Assembly: GCA_026388315.1 (NCBI GenBank)
Contig: JAPLKA010000111.1
Location: forward strand, 1 to 41,733
Source of the DNA: Pseudomonadota bacterium
GTDB taxonomy: Bacteria; Desulfobacterota; Syntrophorhabdia; Syntrophorhabdales; Syntrophorhabdaceae
Direction: 5' to 3'
DNA length: 41,733 nucleotides
In this document: positions 26,118 through 33,264 of the stretch, in pieces
Layout of the letters: the number at the start of each line of letters is the position of its first letter
How positions within the stretch are numbered: position 1 is the stretch's first letter
Made by a program: the position numbers and the translations under genes
The notes under the pieces: model-generated
Databases searched by the model: none
The model's input: only the letters and a program-made list of their open reading frames with translations
Told to the model about the DNA's origin: nothing

Positions 26118-26127
26118 TAAATGAAAT

Positions 26128-26865
26128 ATGAAAAACCAGAAAATCATTCTTGAGGGCAGGAATCTTCAGGTCAAAAAAGGACGCACGGTTATCCTTGACG
26201 TTCCCGGGATACAGATACAGGAGGGGGAGTTTTTGTCAGTTATAGGCCCGAACGGGGCAGGAAAGACTACTTTGCTCCAGGCTTTATGCTGTTTGATGAA
26301 ACCAGGTAGGGGGGAAGTTCTTTTCAGAGGCCGAAAAATAGGTTCAGAGTGCAATCTCATTGATTACAGAAGAAAAGTGACCATGGTCTTCCAGGAACCT
26401 TTACTTTTTGACACGACCGTTTTCAGTAATGTAGCATCCGGCCTGAAATTCCGTGGAATGAGGCAATCAGAGACAGAATCCATTGTAATGGAAAACCTTG
26501 AACGTTTTGGCATTGGCCATCTAAAAAATCGTTCTGCCAGGACGCTCTCAAGCGGAGAAGCACGTAAAACCGGTCTTGCCAGGGCACTTGCATTGAAGCC
26601 AGAGATACTTTTCCTTGATGAACCCTTCGGATCCCTTGATCCGCTCGCAAGAGATAATCTTTACAGCGACCTCGAAAAGATCATCCCCGGGTCAGGATTA
26701 ACTGTAATCTTTGCAACCCATGATTGTGAAGAAGCATTGAGACTATCTCATCGGATAGCTGTAATGAACGGCGGTGAAATCATTCAGGTCGATGAGCCTG
26801 AGAAGGTGTTAAAACACCCCGTCAATAATTTTGTAGCTTCATTTTACCGATTGAACAAATCCTGA
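26128..26865 (+). CDS. tupC: Tungstate ABC transporter, ATPase
   Basis: A 245-residue ABC ATPase: Walker A GPNGAGKT (40-47), Q-loop FQEP, signature LSSGEARKTGLARALA (LSSGE instead of LSGGQ), Walker B ILFLDEPFGSLDP and the switch ATHD. It has no C-terminal TOBE extension, as usual for TupC. With tupB and tupA it completes a tungstate importer in the inner membrane. No clear ribosome site is visible next to the ATG; the preceding hairpin occupies that space. Confidence 0.9.
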   Translation: MKNQKIILEGRNLQVKKGRTVILDVPGIQIQEGEFLSVIGPNGAGKTTLLQALCCLMKPGRGEVLFRGRKIGSECNLIDYRRKVTMVFQEPLLFDTTVFSNVASGLKFRGMRQSETESIVMENLERFGIGHLKNRSARTLSSGEARKTGLARALALKPEILFLDEPFGSLDPLARDNLYSDLEKIIPGSGLTVIFATHDCEEALRLSHRIAVMNGGEIIQVDEPEKVLKHPVNNFVASFYRLNKS

Positions 26866-26869
26866 TTTT

Positions 26870-26994
26870 ATACCAAGTTGCATTCAAAGGCGCATCGAGG
26901 CAGCGACAACGAGCCGACGCAGGCGTACACAGACGTACGTCGAGGAGTGCGAGGAGGAGATAACAAAGATGAGCGAATGAAGGCGACTTGGTAT
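26870..26994. repeat. 125-bp intergenic element with terminal inverted repeats
   Basis: It starts ATACCAAGTTGC and ends GCGACTTGGTAT; the first nine bases (ATACCAAGT) and last nine are perfect complements, with weaker matching further in. The interior is GC-rich and contains an AGACGTACGTC palindrome. Similar intergenic units ending in ACTTGGTAT occur in other deltaproteobacterial genomes (from memory). It has no coding capacity, so it is a REP/MITE-like element. It lies between convergent genes and its last base is the last base of the ArsA-like gene's stop codon. Confidence 0.65.
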
Positions 26995-27974
26995 TACACG
27001 AAAAGGTGATCGAGCATGCGTTTGAGCATAGGGGTGCCTTTCACCTCTGTCTCAAAGAGGGGGATCGTGGCCCTTACTTTGTCTCCGAATATCTCCCAGA
27101 TTTCCTGCATATGATCATCCTGCATCTTTACGCGGTTGCGGACAAATTCAGCCGTATTTTCACCTACCTGGTCTTTCTGGATGATCCCGTTGACTACCAC
27201 ACCACCCACAGGGATGCCGAATTCATAAAACCAGTTGATAAACCTTGTAATAACAGCAATGGGAAGGCTCTCCGGGAGTGTGGCAAAGAAAAAGGCGGTA
27301 AGGTTATTGTCTGTAAGAAGACCCTGCACTTTTGCCATCCTGCCCTTAAACCCCAGCAGGTAGTTCATGAGGGGGTCTTCCTCGTTTTTCTTTGAAAAGG
27401 AGAGCAGCTCCCTTAAAGTTTTTGCCTCGTCCCTGCTTTTCAGCATCTTTTCCACCCAGAGGGAATATACCTTGGACATGCCGAGGAGACGCCGTGCATT
27501 TGCCGTAGGGGCAGTATCAAAAACATAGAAATCGTATTCATTCTTGAACATGATGTCTGTCATATTTTCGAACATGGCGGATTCTTCAAAGGCAGGGTTC
27601 ATCGTGGCGGATTCAATGAAGTCATCGGCTTTGGTTGTAAGGTCTGCAAATTTGAGAAACCAGTTGATCTTTTCGCGGATCTCCCGTTTTGACCGTTCAA
27701 TAGTATCCTTTGTATCGATCTCAAAGGCATAACAGAGCGACTCATCGCACACGGTAACGGCCTTGCCGAATACGTCCTGTCCGTAAAGGTTCGAGAGGCT
27801 GTGGACAGGGTTGGTGGAGGCAAGAAGCGTCTTTTTCCCCTGTTTTGCAGCCCATAATGCTGCCGTTCCGGCAAGTACAGTCTTCCCTACCCCTCCTTTC
27901 CCACCGAAAAAGATATACTTAAGGCCGGGGTGGTCCTTCATATATTGGGTCATACTGGTAGTAATCTGGTTCAT
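26994..27974 (-). CDS. ArsA/Get3-like ATPase, subunit 1 (catalytic Asp replaced)
   Basis: A 326-residue cytoplasmic ATPase of the ArsA/GET3 family. It keeps the deviant Walker A FGGKGGVGKT (23-32) and a switch II-like VFDTAPTANARRLL (151-164). Switch I reads ASTNPVHSL: the catalytic Asp of the usual STDPAHSL (Asp57 of yeast Get3) is Asn55. The second Thr of GKTT is Val33. No arsenite-binding Cys triad is seen (only Cys76 and Cys81). It is the last gene of a cstA-led operon, 26 bases after its sister ATPase. As hydrolysis is doubtful alone, a heterodimer with that sister is inferred. Confidence 0.85.
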   Translation of the reverse strand: MNQITTSMTQYMKDHPGLKYIFFGGKGGVGKTVLAGTAALWAAKQGKKTLLASTNPVHSLSNLYGQDVFGKAVTVCDESLCYAFEIDTKDTIERSKREIREKINWFLKFADLTTKADDFIESATMNPAFEESAMFENMTDIMFKNEYDFYVFDTAPTANARRLLGMSKVYSLWVEKMLKSRDEAKTLRELLSFSKKNEEDPLMNYLLGFKGRMAKVQGLLTDNNLTAFFFATLPESLPIAVITRFINWFYEFGIPVGGVVVNGIIQKDQVGENTAEFVRNRVKMQDDHMQEIWEIFGDKVRATIPLFETEVKGTPMLKRMLDHLFV

Positions 27975-28000
27975 CGTGGAACTCCTTAGCTCACAATTAT

Positions 28001-28987
28001 TTACACGTTACCAAACATGGTAATTGCCAGTTTTTCTATCATCTCAAGCCCCGTAACGTCCCTGTCCATTTCAGGGACATAGGCAAGTATCTGGTTTTTG
28101 AATGTTTCGTCAATGACCTTCAGATATTTTTCCTGCATGACAAAACGGTTCTTCAGATATTCCGGAATCTCCTGCTGTTTCAATGTCTCGGACAAAACCC
28201 TGTTTACCACATAACCGCTTAAGGGGACATCGAATTTGGCAAAAAGTTCTGCCGCCTTCACCGTATCGGTAATAATCATCTGCTCTGCCGTAATCACAAA
28301 AAAGAATGCGGTCTTCTCCTTGTCGGTAAGGATGCCGGAAGACTTATTTATTCTCTCCTTGATGTAGAGGAGTTCATTGAGGATGGCATCTTCATCGAGC
28401 TCTTTATCCCTGCGCATGACAGCGGCAACCTGGTCATATTCCCTCATCTGCTGACGAAGGTTTGTTATTTTATCGATCCATTCGTCATATACAGATGCCA
28501 TGCTCAGATAATAGAGTGCATGTCCAAGGGGAACGAGGTCATAGATGTAGTAGTCATACCCGCCCTTTACCACGATATCCACCACTTCATCAAAGATTGC
28601 GCTCTCTTCCATGGCCGGCTCAGCAGCAGCAGCCTGGATATAGCTCTCTATCTCCTCGGGAATCTTATCCATGCCGTACATGTCCAGAATCTTTTGCCTG
28701 ATCTCCTGTTGATACTCTTTTACCCGGCGGTCGGCATCGATTTCCTGTGCATAGAGGTTCGGCATGATTTCTGTAGGCCCTTTGCCGAAGATGTCCCTCT
28801 TGAATATGTCGCTCAATGACGCCTGCGGGTCCACGGAAAAAACAAGGACACGCTTCCCCTGCTTTGCCAGATAATAGGCTGTTGCAGCGGAAAAGGTTGT
28901 CTTTCCCAGCCCTCCCTTGCCGCCAAACATAATGTAACGCCTGTCAGGATACTGTTCAAAAATTTTTGTCAGTGAAATAGGAACCAC
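28001..28987 (-). CDS. ArsA/Get3-like ATPase, subunit 2 (degenerate switch II)
   Basis: A 328-residue homologue of the next gene with a GTG start. The P-loop is intact, FGGKGGLGKTT (21-31), and switch I keeps the catalytic Asp (SVDPQASLSD, Asp53). Switch II is altered: the family DTAPTGH reads DLVPLGH (150-156). There is no cysteine at all, so a role in arsenite efflux is excluded on present knowledge. EPAMEESAIFDEV matches EEAMSFAE-type segments of the family. Its defects are complementary to those of subunit 1. The start codon follows AAAGGG closely, leaving some doubt about the exact initiation site. Confidence 0.85.
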   Translation of the reverse strand: MVPISLTKIFEQYPDRRYIMFGGKGGLGKTTFSAATAYYLAKQGKRVLVFSVDPQASLSDIFKRDIFGKGPTEIMPNLYAQEIDADRRVKEYQQEIRQKILDMYGMDKIPEEIESYIQAAAAEPAMEESAIFDEVVDIVVKGGYDYYIYDLVPLGHALYYLSMASVYDEWIDKITNLRQQMREYDQVAAVMRRDKELDEDAILNELLYIKERINKSSGILTDKEKTAFFFVITAEQMIITDTVKAAELFAKFDVPLSGYVVNRVLSETLKQQEIPEYLKNRFVMQEKYLKVIDETFKNQILAYVPEMDRDVTGLEMIEKLAITMFGNV

Positions 28988-29003
28988 CCCTTTCTTTTAA
29001 ATG

Positions 29004-29090
29004 CAGTGTTGAGTTATAAGTTTTGAGTGTTAAGTTTAAGGCTCTATTAAAACCCAAAACTCAACACTCAAAACTCAACACTGTTTTTTT
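29004..29090. repeat. Simple-sequence inverted repeat inside the cstA operon
   Basis: CAGTGTTGAGTT...TTGAGTGTT (29004-29032) pairs with AACACTCAA...AACTCAACACTG (29061-29083) with a spacer, followed by seven T on the plus strand. The units ACTCAACACTCAAAACT also occur inside wecB (37326-37357). As a plus-strand terminator it would stop antisense transcription; on the operon strand it is a stable hairpin between the 90-residue gene and the ATPase pair. Confidence 0.6.
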
Positions 29091-29361
29091 ATGCTAACGC
29101 ATCCGTTAAATCTTTTTCCCTCAGCATTCTCCTTTTCCAGGTTGCAATCTGGGGAACAACATAAGGCAACAACCGCAAGGAATAGTACGGCGGCAGAATG
29201 GGAACACCCAGCATATCCCCCATTGTAATGAGGATAAAGAGATGCTCCATGCTTGCCCTCGATTTTAAGGCAAACCGTGCCGAATCGTGGGCAGCAACCC
29301 CGTATACGAATTCTTTAATTGCCTGGAAAAAACCGCCTTTTTTCTTTTCTTCATCTCCCAT
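29089..29361 (-). CDS. Small conserved protein between cstA and the ArsA-like pair
   Basis: A 90-residue protein: a charged Lys-rich start (MGDEEKKKGGFFQAIKEF), then SMEHLFILITMGDMLGVP, PPYYSLRLLPYVVPQI and an ending WKRRMLREKDLTDALA. One hydrophobic stretch (about 41-57) is too short for a confident membrane helix. The EHLFxLxxxGxxLGxPxxxxYYxLxLxP pattern resembles, from memory, a small family found next to ArsA-like ATPases in Actinobacteria that ends in Cys-Cys; this one lacks the cysteines. It may link the transporter and the ATPases. Good operon spacing (55 bases after cstA). Confidence 0.7.
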   Translation of the reverse strand: MGDEEKKKGGFFQAIKEFVYGVAAHDSARFALKSRASMEHLFILITMGDMLGVPILPPYYSLRLLPYVVPQIATWKRRMLREKDLTDALA

Positions 29362-29416
29362 AATACATACTCCTCAAAAAAGTATTTCAAATTCGAAATC
29401 CGAAATTTAAACCAAT

Positions 29417-31102
29417 TTACACCTTCGCTGCTGCTGCCTGGTTTTTCATTGCCCTGTAACGGTTGAAGGCCTTAAACCCTTCCCACCCTAATATGAGTGC
29501 AGCAACAACAAGGAAGAGCCCAACGAGGCCCATGAGTGTATTGCCAATGAGATCCCGGCCCTTTACAGCACCGGAAAGAACCTTCTGGAGCAGGCTGTAG
29601 GACGTGAATAACAGCGCCGCTATGGTGGTGATAAACATGAAGATCATGGGCCAGAACGTCCATGCCGCCGGTTTCCCTTCGGACATCAGCCATGCAGTCA
29701 TAAGCATTAAAGCAAGGGAAGCCATCAACTGGTTTGCCCCTCCGAAAAGCACCCAAAGGTACTGCCACCACCCGGTAAGAACGAGCACCATACCAAGTAT
29801 GCTGGCAATGAATGTTCCCACATGGGCATTCCTGAATATGGGACTTATATCACTTAAAAGTTCCGATGTAGCAACCCTCATGAATCTGATAACAAGTTGC
29901 ATAATCGTAACGGCAAGGACGATCATCATGACGCTGCCGTAAGAACGACCCAAATTGGCAGGAAGCCCGAGGGCTCCCAGGAATTTCGCAACACCTCCTG
30001 CAAAGATAGCGCCCGGACCTTTTACGATAGCAGCTCCATATTCGGCAGGTGAGGCATAGATTGTACCGGCAATAATTAATGCGAACAAGGCAAGCATCAT
30101 CTCCACAAACATGACCCCTGCGCCAACAGGCCGTGCATCCATCTCGTTTTCCAGTTGCCTCGCTGTTCCGGAGCTTGATACGATGCTGTGCCAACCGGAA
30201 ATGGCGCCGCATGCGATTGTGACGAACATAATGGGCCAGATAGGACCGATCTTGATAGAAAAACCTGTATAGGCAGGAAGAGTAAAGTTAGGATGAATGA
30301 TGAAAACACCGATGATCCCGAAAAAAAGTCCAAGGAAAACAATATATGAGGCAACATAATTAATGGGAAGTGCAAAACGCCAGATGGGTAAAACCGCTGC
30401 AAAATAGCAGAAGACAAATGCTGCGATTGTCCATACAACCCTGCTGTTGGCAAGGTCTGTACCGAGGATCTTATCAGAAGGCGCAACGGTTCCGACCCAT
30501 ATACCGATGAGGGAAATAACTACCGTGACGACAGTTGTGAGGATGATATCTTTTTTCCACCTGTAAATCATCTGCCCTGCAAGGACACCGCCTATAGTAA
30601 GAAATAACCATGCCATAGGGGCTGCCTTTAATGCAATGGCTGTGCTGACAACAACGTTACCAAAGGCCCCTGCAATGAGAAGCAGGTAGAAATAAATAAA
30701 GGAAAGGAGGATGACCCTCGCCCTTGGCGATATCAGCCTATGACTCAAGCCCCCGAAAGAGGCGCCATCGTTGCGCATGGCAACCACGGCGCTGGAATAA
30801 TCCTGGACCCAGCCTATGAACAATGCGCCGCCGAGTATCCATACGAGTGCAGGAAGCCACCCCCACTGGATCGCGATGATCGGTCCTATAATCGGGGCCG
30901 CACCGGCGATTGATTTAAACTGGTAACCAAAAAGAATGTTTTTGCTTGTTGGCATGAACTCTACCCCGTCCATATACATCTTTGCCGGGGTAGCCCTTTT
31001 CGGGTCAGATTTGATGATTTTTGTATCTATGTATTTTGCGTAGTAACGGTACCCGATAAAGGCGACAATAAAACCTAAAATCAAGACAACTATTGCATTC
31101 AT
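29417..31102 (-). CDS. cstA: CstA-family carbon-starvation transporter
   Basis: A 561-residue inner-membrane protein with about 15 hydrophobic segments. GYQFKSIAGAAPIIGPIIA, GWVQDYSSAVVAMRNDG, SGWHSIVSSSGTARQLENE and the final helices are diagnostic of the CstA family. E. coli members transport pyruvate or peptides under starvation. This is the shorter type, without the extended C-terminus of E. coli CstA (about 700 residues). In a syntroph a role in pyruvate or amino-acid exchange is plausible but not shown. It heads the operon and has a clear AAGGGGGT ribosome site. Confidence 0.92.
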   Translation of the reverse strand: MNAIVVLILGFIVAFIGYRYYAKYIDTKIIKSDPKRATPAKMYMDGVEFMPTSKNILFGYQFKSIAGAAPIIGPIIAIQWGWLPALVWILGGALFIGWVQDYSSAVVAMRNDGASFGGLSHRLISPRARVILLSFIYFYLLLIAGAFGNVVVSTAIALKAAPMAWLFLTIGGVLAGQMIYRWKKDIILTTVVTVVISLIGIWVGTVAPSDKILGTDLANSRVVWTIAAFVFCYFAAVLPIWRFALPINYVASYIVFLGLFFGIIGVFIIHPNFTLPAYTGFSIKIGPIWPIMFVTIACGAISGWHSIVSSSGTARQLENEMDARPVGAGVMFVEMMLALFALIIAGTIYASPAEYGAAIVKGPGAIFAGGVAKFLGALGLPANLGRSYGSVMMIVLAVTIMQLVIRFMRVATSELLSDISPIFRNAHVGTFIASILGMVLVLTGWWQYLWVLFGGANQLMASLALMLMTAWLMSEGKPAAWTFWPMIFMFITTIAALLFTSYSLLQKVLSGAVKGRDLIGNTLMGLVGLFLVVAALILGWEGFKAFNRYRAMKNQAAAAKV

Positions 31103-31197
31103 GTTTTACCCCCTTCCCTTTAAGGATTTCAAAAAATACCACTCATACATTTTACTTTTAACATCCTGCCGCTGTATACATATTGTGTTTTAATATT

Positions 31198-31225
31198 TCT
31201 ATATTTTGTGCAATGATATTGTCAA
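31198..31225 (-). promoter_or_regulatory. Promoter of the cstA operon
   Basis: On the minus strand, a perfect TTGACA (31220-31225), a 16-base spacer and TATAGA (31198-31203). The leader would be about 90 bases. No CRP-like palindrome is evident nearby. Confidence 0.55.
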
Positions 31226-31312
31226 CTAAAATATTGTTTTTGTTAGTAAAAAAGATAACAAATACATTTTAAAAAATTGACAACCGTAATATATTACTGT
31301 TAAGGATTTTAT

Positions 31313-32359
31313 GTGGCTAAACGTTTAAAATTCAGCGGGGATTTGTGCACCACGGCCATGGGCATTATGCCGCACGAGGATGTTCATGCAGCGCTTGATC
31401 TTGCTCTCACCATGGACATTCCTTTCTGGCCCCAGTTACCACGATTATCATTTTACGAGGATATGTATGTTCAGGCAATGGAAAATTTTCCCGGTGCTGT
31501 AATTGATGAAAGGCATACAAGGATTTATGTTGATACAAACAAATTTATTGACGATATCCCCCGATACCTTGATAATGAAGACAATCCGGCATTTTTCAGG
31601 TTGTCTGACAGGTATTCACCTGTGTACAGGGAGTTTCTCTCAAAAGAACTGCCTCATTTTACATCAATCAGAGGGCAGGCCATAAGTCCTGTCAGCCTCA
31701 CACTGAAAGTTGTTGACGAGAACGATAAACCTATAGTTTATAATGATGAAATGCGTTCCCTTGCATTCTCTTTTATTCAGAAAAAGGTAAATGCCCAGTA
31801 CAGGGAACTTAAAGAAAAGAACGAGAAGGCCTTTGTCTGGGTCGATGACCCAGGGTTGGAGTTCATTTTTAATGCCATGTGCGGATATGACAGCATGAAG
31901 GCAAAAAAAGAGCTGACAGAGTTTTTTGACGGCATCGAAGGCCCGAGGGGACTCCACCTCTGCGGACGGCCTGACTGGGATTTCCTCCTGTCATTGAATA
32001 TCGAGATACTGTCACTCAATGCATACGCCTTCGGAGACACCTTTGTTACATATCCGGGTACAAAGGATTTTATCGAGAAAGGGAACATCGTAAGCTGGGG
32101 GATTGTGCCCACATATTTTGAGGAATTTTCACAGGAGGATGTTAAAACCATTTCGAAAAGGCTTGAGGCAATGTGGAAAGTGCTGGGGAAAAAAGGACTT
32201 GATATGGGTTTAATTGTAAAAAACAGCATGCTTGCTCCGGCAACATGCAACCTCCTTAATCCTGATAAAACAGTTACCGTTGAGAGTTCATTCAGGTTGC
32301 TCAGTGAGCTTTCGAAGCACTTGAAAGAGAAATACAGGAAGGAAATTAAGAATTATTAA
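31313..32359 (+). CDS. Core-MetE-like methyltransferase, paralogue 2
   Basis: A 348-residue protein starting with GTG behind TAAGGA. It is a UROD/MetE-fold protein like the one at 19024, with IPFWPQLPRLSFYEDMY, VDDPGLEF, RGLHLCGRPDW (zinc His and Cys) and APATCNLLNP (last zinc Cys). There is no N-terminal MetE half. The zinc set looks intact, so it could activate a thiol for methyl transfer, from a corrinoid protein by analogy with core MetE of other anaerobes. It is divergent from the cstA operon; an overlapping ATG at 31311 is out of frame. Confidence 0.82.
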   Translation: MAKRLKFSGDLCTTAMGIMPHEDVHAALDLALTMDIPFWPQLPRLSFYEDMYVQAMENFPGAVIDERHTRIYVDTNKFIDDIPRYLDNEDNPAFFRLSDRYSPVYREFLSKELPHFTSIRGQAISPVSLTLKVVDENDKPIVYNDEMRSLAFSFIQKKVNAQYRELKEKNEKAFVWVDDPGLEFIFNAMCGYDSMKAKKELTEFFDGIEGPRGLHLCGRPDWDFLLSLNIEILSLNAYAFGDTFVTYPGTKDFIEKGNIVSWGIVPTYFEEFSQEDVKTISKRLEAMWKVLGKKGLDMGLIVKNSMLAPATCNLLNPDKTVTVESSFRLLSELSKHLKEKYRKEIKNY

Positions 32360-32366
32360 AACGGAT

Positions 32367-32394
32367 TACGCATCACGGAATACGCATCACGGAA
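32367..32394 (+). repeat. Two-copy 14-bp tandem repeat
   Basis: TACGCATCACGGAA occurs twice in tandem in the 51-base spacer before the NAD kinase gene. It belongs to the simple-sequence type seen in other spacers of this window. Confidence 0.6.
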
Positions 32395-32410
32395 TACAAA
32401 AGGTGTTCAT

Positions 32411-33262
32411 ATGAAGAAAATCCACATTGTGTGCAAGAAAAAAAAGGATGATGCAATAAAGCTTGCACGGCATATCATTGATGAATTCGGAAAAGACAAT
32501 GACATATACCTGGATGAGGAGTCAGCCCGTTCCTTAGGGTACGAAAAACAGGTAGAAATCGAGCATATCGGTGAAGGTGCCAATTTTATTATAGTCCTTG
32601 GAGGGGACGGCACTCTCCTGAGTGTCTCAAGACACGGAAGAGGAAATGATGTGCCAATCCTCGGCATAAATCTGGGCAGCCTTGGTTTTCTTACGGAAAG
32701 TTCCGTGGAGGAGCTACCTGCCATGCTTAATGCAGTAATAAAGGACAGATACAACATCTCAAAGCGGATTATGATAGATGTGAGCGTAAACCGTGAAAAT
32801 GAAAAGGTCTTTGAATTTACCATACTTAACGATGCGGTAATTACCAAAGATGCCCTTGCACGGATTATTGATATTGAGACATATGTGAATAACGATTATC
32901 TCGCTACCTTCAGGGGAGATGGCCTCATACTCTCAACGCCTACCGGTTCTACAGGATATTCCCTCTCAGCGGGGGGTCCAATCCTGTATCCGTCTCTGAA
33001 AAACATTATTGTTACACCCATTTGTCCCCACACGCTCACAAACAGACCTATTATCCTCCCGGAGAATACCAAAATAAGGGCTATTTTACTTTCCAGGGAT
33101 GAACGTGTTGTACTCACATTAGACGGACAGATCGGATTCCCGCTTGAATATGGCGATGAAGTAGTAGTAAAGCAGTCGTCACGTATCGTAAGCCTCATCA
33201 AGTCTTCATCAAAGGGATACTTCGAAATATTAAGAACAAAATTGAAATGGGGGGAAAGGTAG
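32411..33262 (+). CDS. nadK: NAD kinase
   Basis: A 283-residue cytoplasmic enzyme that phosphorylates NAD to NADP. It shows FIIVLGGDGTLLSVSR (GGDG nucleotide motif), GINLGSLGFLTE, FRGDGLILSTPTGSTGYSLSAGGPI and HTLTNRPIILP, all standard for the family, at normal length. It heads a plus-strand run in which the next genes overlap or nearly touch (recN starts two bases after its stop). Confidence 0.95.
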   Translation: MKKIHIVCKKKKDDAIKLARHIIDEFGKDNDIYLDEESARSLGYEKQVEIEHIGEGANFIIVLGGDGTLLSVSRHGRGNDVPILGINLGSLGFLTESSVEELPAMLNAVIKDRYNISKRIMIDVSVNRENEKVFEFTILNDAVITKDALARIIDIETYVNNDYLATFRGDGLILSTPTGSTGYSLSAGGPILYPSLKNIIVTPICPHTLTNRPIILPENTKIRAILLSRDERVVLTLDGQIGFPLEYGDEVVVKQSSRIVSLIKSSSKGYFEILRTKLKWGER

Positions 33263-33264
33263 GA

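Noticed and set aside
26994-28987. Arsenic resistance operon
   Set aside because: No arsR, arsB or arsD nearby and no arsenite-binding Cys triad in either ATPase.
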